Assembly: GCF_000004075.3 (NCBI RefSeq)
Contig: NC_026655.2
Location: 19,515,489-19,579,488 of the forward strand
Origin: Cucumis sativus
Taxonomy: Eukaryota > Streptophyta > Magnoliopsida > Cucurbitales > Cucurbitaceae
Direction: 5' to 3'
Length of the DNA: 64,000 nucleotides
Positions 55,462 to 64,000 of the stretch are shown here, in pieces. The position numbers and the translations under genes were made by a program. Within the stretch, counting starts at the first letter, position 1. Each line of letters starts with the position of its first letter. The notes under the pieces are model-generated. The model did no database searches and was not told the origin of the DNA. It saw nothing but the letters and a program-made list of their open reading frames with translations.

Positions 55462-58400
55462 TTAAAGATGTGTGCTGACGAATTTGTGAGTTTCTTCCTC
55501 CAAGATGTTCAAAAACGGAAACATTGTGTTGACATTTGATCCATAATAACACCTGAAAATTTTACTCAATCGCTTAATGCAGTCCACAGCATTGTGGTCA
55601 CCCACAGATATCAGAATGGAAGAAAGCTTTGAGAGTTCATTGCCAATGGCTATATGATTTTCGCCATACAACTTCTCAAGAATCTGCAAAAGCAGGAATG
55701 TAAAGCTCAGATTTTATGTGCTCCAAACAAAATGAAGAAAGTTGCCTCAAATCTAAAACAGAAAAGGAAGAAAGAAACATTCAAAAAGAAATTGGACAAG
55801 CGATTCAGATGAAAATGATGTATTTCCAAACGAAACATATGCAGGAGGTTCAGATTGATTTAGTTTCATTTTGTAACCCCTCGTCACTGTTACGTAGCAC
55901 AACACTGCACACCTCATAAATTAACTTCAATCTCATATTTTTTTATAATAAAAAAAAAAACTAATGAGAAAAAATTAATTGATGAATGAAATAATCCAAT
56001 GAGTACAGAAGGGATAGCATCAAAAATTACCTATGAGGCTTGAACAATAGGGGAAGATAACAACAGAAAATGGTGGAGCAAATAAAGAGAGAAAAAAAAG
56101 ATGAAAAGATGTACAACCCAAAGAGATAAAATAATAAAGCAGATAATCCCCCATCAAGTGCTATAAGGAAATACAGTGATGCAGCATGCCTCACATGTTT
56201 CACAAACGTCGAAAGATGGCCCAATATGTTATTTTTAAGAATATAAATGGAATTGTACATCTTTAGGATGATTATCACAGAAAAGTGGAGCATGCTGAAA
56301 CAAGTTTACTTGCTATAAATACAATTATAAAACTCCATAGGGAAAGCAGATGGCCCAATATGTTATTTTTAAGAATATAAATGGAATTGTACATCTTTAG
56401 GATGATTATCACAGAAAAGTGGAGCATGCTGAAACAAGTTTACTTGCTATAAATACAATTATAAAACTCCATAGGGAAAGCATACCCGAATTGATGCTTT
56501 ACAATGTTCTGCTGCAAGCTCTAGTTTTCCAAGCAAAGAGAAGGCCTGCGACAGATTGTCTTCAGCCTACAAGAATTAAATCACATACCATCATTCGTAT
56601 CCAACTCAACCAGAACTAGCATCACTCAAGTAAGATTGTGACACGCATTGTTCACACTACAATCATTTTCACATAGGTATCTCTAATTCTCTATCATTCG
56701 AGCAGTAGATAAAAGGAAATGATACCCCACGTAGTGTTTGATATGGAAACAATAACTCACTTCTGCTATACGCCTATTATATTCATGCAATGTCGACTTC
56801 AGTGAGATTAGAGCTCCCAAAGCATCCGAGACTGTAGTCTCTGACACCCTATTTAAATTTATCTCCTGCTGCAACCTGTGTAGTTTTTCAGCCAGCTATC
56901 AAACCCGGGAGAAAATAAATTCATGATAGCTTCTTATAGATTTAGAACATGCTCTGTAAAGATCATATTCCGAAACAGCAAAACTCCAGGCAAAAAAAAA
57001 AGAAAGGATTTTCTTGTTATGAGCAAGTACAGAACGAATTATGACAATACTAACGGACTTAGGCAATACTGCATCAGGATATTACCTTGTAAAGTGAATC
57101 CCAGCCTTATCCACAGTCAAACGAGATGATTTTATATCACAATAAGATCCACATTTCAAGCAATGGCTAGGACCAGCATGAAGGAAGCTGTCAGTCTATG
57201 GAATCCAATAGCACCATTTAGTCCATTGCTCAAATCATTATTAAACTTGGCAAAAGCATAAAGTTTTTATCCATCTCAAACCATTGTGAAAGATATGGCA
57301 TGAAAGCAATAATTTGGCATTCAAGAAAATGAATAAACTTAGCTTCTCTTTGGGTTTCGTTAGATAAAGAGTTCGAGGGTTATTGTTGTTTGAATATTAT
57401 TAGTGGTAGTAGTTAGAGTTTTTTCTTCTCTTATGGGTTAGATCGAGTGACTTGTAGTTGTAACTTGGTAGTATGATTTTCTTTCTTTTCTTTTTTTTCT
57501 TTTTCTTTAAATAGGAAACAGAGTTTATTCAACAAAAGAGCCAGAAAAACAGCATAAGGTCCGGGGTTGAGGAAACCCTCTCCCACAAAACTAATCAAGA
57601 AGTGCCCTCTAATTGTTAATAATCATAAGGCTATAATTACAAAAGAATTTGGTGTAATTGGTGCACCACCAAGAGGCGCTATACTGCACAAAAGACCTAA
57701 AAGAATAAAAAAAATTAAACTTATCGTCGAAGGTTCTACTATTCCTCTCATTCCAAAGACACCACAAGAGCACATGGGTAGTGGCACATCACCAAAGGAT
57801 TTTGCCTTTCTGACCTATCCAACCACCCGCCATCAAGATCTTCCCTCATCCAATCCTCGATCTTCATGGGGAGACACCCAACCACCTAAACGTGCAAAAA
57901 AGAATTCTCCACCCTTTTGAAGCAAACTCACGTTGAAGAAACAGGTGATCCAGACTCTCCATATCCTTAAGACAAAGGCAGCACATGGATGGAGAGAGGG
58001 ACCACTTTCGGAACTTCCCTTGAAGCTTCTTATGCATATTAAGGTGTAAGGCAGCACAGAGATATATTAGTGGAATATTAGTATGGTAATGGTTATTAGA
58101 AGGGGCATATTAGTAGTTAGATAGTAAGATGGTTAGGATTTCAGTTATAAATAGAGGGAATGGGTTAAGAGAAAGGTGTGAAGTATTTTGTGGGATTTTC
58201 TTGAGAGAATTTGGAGAGTCTAGCCCTCTCAAAAGGCTAGGAGTTAGCATTGTTACTTGTTCTTGTGGTATTATGTACTTTCCATATTTGACTCTCCTTG
58301 TATGTTATTTGTGTTCTTGAGTATGTTTTGGTGTTCTTGAGTATTTTCACGTTATGTGGGATCCTAAAATAAGGCTTCTAAAAGCAAGAGACTAAAGAAA

Positions 58401-61400
58401 AATCTTCACTTTCTTGGGAATCTTAACCCTCCAAGTCGGTAGTACCATTGCTCTTACGGTTGCTGAAATCTCGGGTGGTGAACAGGAATAGAGATAGCTT
58501 ATGGGGGAAAGCAAATATTCTACCAAGTCTACATTTCCTAAATTTGACAAAGGAGATCACAAAAAATAATCTCTTTGGTATTTTTATTTTATTTTTTTAG
58601 GACACAAAGACCATTTCATTGATATGGTGGAAAGAAGGGACAAAAATCCAATCAACAAAGTAAAGAAAACAGATACATCCAACGAGTAATGAGAGTAGAT
58701 AAGTTATAATTTCAAAATGGGGGGTTAATTTGATCCATGATAATGGTATAGCTCTCGTGAGAGAATTGGTTTTTGCTTCATTTTATTTGGTTGAAATTTT
58801 CTAACTTTTCAACTTCTCAATGAGAATTTTCAATTTAGTTTCAAAGAGTATTAGAATACCTGCATGAAAGGCTCCAGAATCATTTGGTCATTGACCGTAA
58901 GAAAGTCCTTGGTTTTCGTGTTTTCACAGCTGAAGATGGATCTATCCAAGACCACACCACGACAATTTGGATTAATGCAACAAAATGCGTTGATCACAAG
59001 GTCGGATATATGCACAGTTGAGCAACCACTACACTGACAATTAAAAGAGTACTCATCCTTTAGCAACTGAAGACGGTCTTTACAGTCCAACTGACCAACC
59101 TGTCAGGGAAGTGGAAGTACATTTGGTTAGGAAGAGCATCTAGCTTTCTATTGTAACTGATCAGAAAATAAGGTGCAACATTTATGTTTTAGAAGGAAAA
59201 GATAAAAGAACAGAGTGCATATACTGTGATCAGAAAATGTAAGCCCGAGTTTGGAGAGTAGGCAAACCTGTGGACCATAGGACAACTCTAGGGGGCACCC
59301 CACTGCCATAAACACAGTTGCCCGGATAAAGAGGGTGCGTGAATTAAAATATGCATGGATGTTTGGTTTGCACGAATGGTTAAACAAGCTTCCAGTTGTA
59401 TAAATAGCTTGACCTACCCTGACCTATTAGAAACCACAATGAGGAAGTACCAAATACAAAGATTTGCTATTTAAATCAAATGAAAAAATAAAGCATGGAG
59501 AAATAGAGGCAGATGAGCTTACTTGTTCCATATTACAAGTAAAAGGAACCACACTAGATAAACTTTCATCCTTATCTGGTGACCCTGGTGCATCAAAGGA
59601 TTTCATACGAACAATAGATATAGAGTTTGTCCTAATTTGGGATATAAGTATGGCAATCTGCATTGATAGAGCAAATAATCCATCTCACAATCATGTGCCA
59701 CATAAACTACTCTAGTGGAACTATTGACAATTTTAAAATACTAACCTAAGTACTTAATTGATAAAATATATTTGAATCAGATTTTTGTTTTTATTACTGA
59801 AAAAGATAAGGCCAGCCATCAAAATGCAAGTGTCTGAAAATGTAGAATAATTAAACATCATCAAAAGGAAAGGGCGCTATCATACAAGCCTGCTTAGTCA
59901 AGTAAATTGAGCCTCTTTCATTCTTTTTAGAACAGACAATGGAGTGAAAGTGAGCCAACAAACCTGCGAGGTGGTGTTCCCATTTATTGCAATTTTAGAA
60001 GGGAAGAATTGCTGAAGACAACTTAATAACATAATGGAATAGATTATACACTCCAGCTTGCTGTCAGCGTGCATTTCCGGAAAGTGGTGTGAAAGGTTCT
60101 ACAGTAAAACATTGGAATAGGCTTCGGAGTAAGCCCTTTTTAAGGAAAAAAATCAAATACAATTAGAAGGGCTATATAGTCATCAGAAGTACCAACATAT
60201 CCACAATGTTAGAAGCATCTGTAAAGACACCTCTCTGCGCTATAAATTTTGCCACTATTCGCCCAGCCAAAACTATTTCAGATGGCAATATTGCAGGCCA
60301 ATGCACACCATCACATTCATGTTTATGTTCAGGAACATCTTCAGTCCTTAACTCCGAAAAACTGCACAGAGTTATTTCTTGAACATACTTTCTGAGGTCA
60401 TCAGATAGATTTTTAAAAATATCTTGAACATCTGGAACATTTTGTAACATACGCCCCCCAGCTTGTATCTGGCAATGTTGTGAGCAGTACAGAGGAATTG
60501 AGCATGATGGACAAGGTACTTTATCCACTGGTAGTTCATTCAAGCAGTAATGGCAATGAGTCTCTCTACAATGCTTCAATATTACCTGCCAGTCAAAGTT
60601 GAAGTAAACGTTATAACTTGAAATAGGAAAATGTGACAATAGAATGAGATTTGTTAAATTTTAATACTTTGAGAGATTTAATTGGTTCACGTTTCCAATG
60701 TATTTAGGAAAAATATGTCGAGTCAGAAGTGACAAATTAAATGACTTTAAAGCAGGAAAGAGTTAAAGATTATGTTGACTGCAATACCATTTAGGCTTTG
60801 TCAGACAGTACAAGAGTGGTAAAGTCATTAGTCCAATGAGACAAGAACCAAACAAAATCTACTAAAGAGAAGAGGAACTGACTAGATTGTTGTCAACCAG
60901 TTCCTGGTTGCAAAGCCTTTAAGAGAGCCCCTGAACAGAGAGAAAAAGGACAGAGACAACTCTAACCTGGCTACCAATTAACGGAGTAGGAGAAAGTACA
61001 AGACAGGTATAGGAAGACTTGTCCAATTCAAAACCAGATCCTTTTTGGCTATTTCCACTACATGACTTGTTTGGTTTTTCAATTTTGTGAAAAAGATGTC
61101 CAAATTGAATCTAAGAGCACTCCTAGTTTTAGCATTATAATGAATTTACTTTCTATTTTCAAAGAGAAACAATGAAACTTGTAAGAGAAGTAATAAAAGA
61201 TAAACTTAAAGATGGCTTTTTGTTATTAATCTTCTGGCAACATTTAACTTAGTTGGTACCTCTCTCTTCAGTAGAGTTTTTATGGGCTTTTTTTTACACC
61301 CTTGTATTCTTTCATATATTCTTAATGAAAGTAGTTGTTTCAATATATATAAAACTAAAACATCTAGAAAATATACAGGATACTTCCTCGTGAAAATATT

Positions 61401-63201
61401 GTTTCTTAACAGTAAGGCCCAACGGGTTGGGGAAGAGGAAGAGGAGCCTCCTAGACAGTCACGGTCATGTAAGTTGTAGACCTAGCGGTAACCGGCAGTG
61501 TAGGTGTAAAGTTGAGAGAAATTGTTGAATTAAAAAAAAAAAAAAAGAAGAAAAGGTGAAAAAATAGGATGGGCAATAAAATGCACTCCCCATGATTTAG
61601 AAGAGAAATATGTACTCACCACGGCATAAGGTTCTTCAACATGAACCAAGGATGATGGAGGTATCTCAGTGGGTGAAACCATTCCTCTTCCTTTAATCGA
61701 TGTGGTGACATGTAATTTTACTTGGATTGGATCATCTGTAATACATATCATGCTACTTTTTAGCAAGTGCCTGATACTGAGTACCTGTGTTCAACACACA
61801 CAGGAAGCAGAAACCAAAATTTGGTTGAGCGATCCATATAAGCAGATCATCTAAACTAGCTTGGAGGTTGTTTAAGAAGAGTATTTTAAAGACTATTTTG
61901 GCACCTTCCCAAAAACTTCAAGGCACCCCTTTATGCTGTTCAGCAAAGATCAGTCTCGGGATACCTACTGTGCACTTTACTAATAGTGCAGATACCACCA
62001 AGGAAAACCTACTAGAAAGCCACAAACATTTTTAGGGTATTTGAACTACTACATAGCTTTTATCATCTCTTTGTGAAAGAAAATGACTGTCAAAATATTA
62101 AGAACAGACTTGAAGAGAAAAAACTCAATCCCTTTCCTACCAAACCCTTCTATCAATTGAAGATAAAAAGAGGAAATCCTCTCAACCCAGAGAAAAACAC
62201 ATGCAATTGTTTCACCTCCAAGTCCTAGAAAGTGTAATTTCCGTTTGATGATAGAATACCATGGTAACCAGAGGTGATTACTTACGTAAGGAGTTTCTGT
62301 TTTTGATACCCTAACCATAGCACTTGGGGGCAGGAGTTCTCAGGGTTTTGGAGCTTGCTATAAAGAAAATGAGGATTGTGGACTCTTGTGATATCTACAG
62401 GTCATATATTCACAAGATCGAAAACATAGCCAGCTCCAGAAATACAAAAAACCAAGCAATTGTACAAGAAAAGAAATGTTGATGGGACAAGAAAATAGTA
62501 ATTAATTATAAAGAGGATGGTATCTTATCCTATAAATAAATCAAAAAGTAAACACCAGGAAAATAAGTATTGCAGAAAAAATTACATCACATAAATTTAA
62601 ATCCATGGGGCCGCTGCCATTTTTTCCAAAACTTAAACATAAGAAGGAAATTCAATTTCATGTCCACCTTTAAATCTCTAATCGAATCGCATCACATCAC
62701 TTAAAATTTGAAGCTCAATCATTTAGTGCAAAGAAAAAATCTTGAGTTTTTATTCGCAAAAATTAGCAGAAAGAATTAAACAGTAGATATAAATATCATT
62801 CACATAGCATACCAAAATCATCCAATTTGTTTTTGCTATGTTCATTTGCTGTATTTGACCTACTATGCTGATGTTGGACAACCTTCAGCTCATCGTCTAT
62901 CAGCTTTTTTCCATTGAATGATACCTCCACATGCTTAGAAATTTTGAAGTCACGGATAGCATCATCAAAAATGTCCATACTAACATTTGCTTTACCTCTT
63001 CTGTACCATGCCTTTAGAAGAAGGAAATAAAAATATTACGTGGCAATAATAAGACAAGGGGAAGATCCAACAACTGGAATACAAGGAATTCTTTGTCCAC
63101 GTAAAAATATCAAATGAAATTAGTTTCACCTTTGCATAGGTTGATGAAATTTGAAGTGCTCTATTGCAATCTCGTAAACACTCCAGCTGCAGATCCATTT
63201 T
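55462..63201 (-). CDS. TPR/SET/MYND protein lysine methyltransferase, SMYD4-like (5' end not seen)
   Basis: Eleven exons read 63201-63130, 63011-62813, 61735-61620, 60585-60193, 60098-59964, 59657-59523, 59423-59268, 59099-58860, 57195-57086, 56895-56761, 56566-56486 and the last 55683-55462 (twelve blocks, the last with the stop). They give about 664 residues. The first two are TPR-like (CLRDCNRALQIS, then AWYRRGKANVSM). Block three starts the SET domain (KGRGMVSPTE). Block four has a MYND-like Cys cluster (CHYCLNELP, CPSCSIPLYCSQHC). 59423-59268 has the SET core NHSCKPN and ELSYGPQ, and 59099-58860 the post-SET C-x-C-x2-C. The C-terminus is TPR-like. The family methylates lysine and may bind Hsp90. 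The N-terminal 100 or so residues expected upstream are not found. The phase between 57195-57086 and 56895-56761 does not fit by one base, so the copy may carry a frameshift. Confidence 0.85.
56215..56482. repeat. Exact 134-bp tandem duplication in an intron
   Basis: 56215-56348 and 56349-56482 are identical by eye. The second unit ends four bases from the donor of the exon at 56566-56486, and the duplicated copy lacks the donor GT. Identity implies a very recent event or an assembly artefact. Confidence 0.95.
57480..58065 (-). mobile_element. LINE 3' end with reverse-transcriptase zinc-binding region
   Basis: On the minus strand, 58060-57890 reads LLHMHKKL-like and KFRKWSLSPSMCCLCLKDME, then a L-F-L and a G-W-R-I-L-F block. 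This C-x2-C plus 'D-H-L-F' arrangement is the zinc-binding domain (zf-RVT) at the end of plant LINE pol proteins. The minus strand then ends in an A-rich tail, seen on the + strand as the T/C-rich tract 57480-57510. It lies in the intron 57196-58859 of the SET-domain gene. The frame is broken, so it is dead. Confidence 0.6.
58066..58385 (+). mobile_element. LTR-like stretch in the same intron
   Basis: Words such as ATATTAGTGGAATATTAGTATGG, TATAAATAGAGGGAATGG (TATA-like at 58147) and a GAAGTATTTTGTGGG leader look like an LTR U3-R region. No TG...CA ends or flanking duplication could be set. Another LINE-tail-like word (ACCATTTCATTGATATGG) is at about 58610. Confidence 0.35.
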
Positions 63202-64000
63202 CTGAAGAGAGCATAAAGCAGATGGATAAGTGACAATGGAGGAACCTACATCATTCAGTTCATACATATATTTGCAATGATTAATTACGTACTCTCTTAC
63301 CTCTTTTATAAGCAACTTCAATCCTAGGACTCCAATATCACAATACACACAAAGTGCACAAATACGGTCTTTGTTAGGAATTGTGGGGCACAAAACTCCA
63401 AAAAGGCCCAAATTCTTTTTATTTAACCCTTAAGCAACTATTTCTATTGGTTAAAAGTTCAAGGTTTTTTTAAAGAAGGAAAAATCAGTGTGTGAAGAAT
63501 CTTAATGAATTGATTTGGAGGCGATTTTTCTTGAAGAGAGAAATAGATAATGGCAGTGGAATGTATTACTTCAAGGGGTAAATGAGCCCCGGACCTTTTT
63601 TTCTTCATTACACATTATATATATGTATATGTAAAGGAAGAAAATATTGAAGTGTTGAAAGTTCCATTGCAGCTGAAGGAAAATTAATCTGAGAGCTTCA
63701 CTAGTATTTTTTTTCCCTTCACCAAGGCATATTTTGTGTAACAGTGGGATTACTGAAGAATTATAGTGTATTTTTTCCTCTTGGGTTGGGAGTTTCTATT
63801 TCCAAGGTACCGAGTTGTGGTATCTGGATTCAAATAACTTTTGTTGGGCTAATTTGGGGAAGAGATTTGTAACAATGTGTTAGGGTTCTTTTCAATCTCC
63901 ATCATAGTAAAACATGTTGTTGCAGAAGATTGGACGTAGTCCCGAGTTTGGAACTAACCAGTATTTATTTCGATGTCGTTCTCCTTTTTCCCTTTGCTTT
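63202..64000. other. Region upstream of the first recognised SET-gene exon
   Basis: A minus-strand open frame at 63411-63300 ends at a GTAAGA donor-like word and could be an upstream exon, but its sequence (VLCPTIPNKDRICALCVYCD) does not look like the TPR segment expected there. From 63420 on the + strand has retroelement- or UTR-like sequence (ATATATATGTATATG; GGTACCGAGTTGTGGTATCTGG) with no domain. The true 5' exons may lie beyond the window. Confidence 0.3.

Noticed and set aside
57567-57920. 117-codon + strand open frame in the SET gene intron
   Set aside because: The opposite strand encodes the LINE zinc-binding region, so this is its antisense shadow.

Overview
The window is a stretch of plant nuclear DNA. 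Genes are sparse and split by GT-AG introns, the intergenic DNA is very AT-rich, and the sequence is packed with CACTA, Mutator-like, Ty1/copia, Ty3/gypsy and LINE remains. A chloroplast light-harvesting gene, purine permeases, a CAMTA fragment and a RAF-like kinase fragment all point to a dicot. The repeat style suggests a cucurbit, but that is an impression and not something the sequence proves. I saw no CRISPR array, operon or bacterial feature.

Region 0-25 kb is a tandem array of purine permease (PUP) genes, all on the + strand: the last exon of one copy (1-123), a complete copy of 382 residues (5294-6872), and a complete copy of 405 residues in three exons (19148-22610). The two complete genes share a 37-nt first exon. 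They differ in one intron, which is present in the third copy and absent from the second at the homologous Gly codon. The DNA between them holds a deleted Mutator-like element with a 9-bp target duplication (1282-4747), a small CACTA element (8180-8858), a copia-type LTR (about 9439-10905), a copia gag remnant (14221-14496) and one arm of a large inverted repeat (12.19-12.72 kb, matching 23.25-23.64 kb).

Region 25-33 kb is a repeat nest with no host gene. It has a second copy of the copia-type LTR cut by a CACTA end, a pair of direct repeats of about 430 bp, a minus-strand retroelement with a primer-binding site, and a degenerate palindrome-rich stretch.

Region 33-43 kb is the best gene-bearing part. 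An Lhcb1-like chlorophyll a/b-binding gene with one intron (34365-35691) has G-boxes and a TATA box upstream. A small gene of unknown function (35927-36705) follows. A complete but dead Ty3/gypsy element (36834-40952) comes next, carrying at least three later insertions or rearrangements. A tRNA-Leu(UAG) gene lies on the minus strand (42572-42651).

Region 43-55 kb is decayed DNA. It holds two copies of an unnamed repeat family, a CAMTA pseudogene with a nonsense codon and a frameshift (45074-46306, minus), a CACTA element built from three repeats of about 135 bp (46715-47753), and a RAF-like kinase fragment whose catalytic Asp is replaced by His (51427-52080).

Region 55-64 kb is one large minus-strand gene for a TPR/SET/MYND-type lysine methyltransferase (SMYD4-like). 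I could follow eleven exons, 63201 down to 55462; its 5' end is not recognisable here. Its introns hold a LINE 3' end, an LTR-like stretch and an exact 134-bp tandem duplication. I found no convincing new biological system. The most useful leads are the PUP intron difference, the intron in an Lhcb1-type gene, the nested gypsy element, and an apparent frame mismatch in the SET-domain gene.
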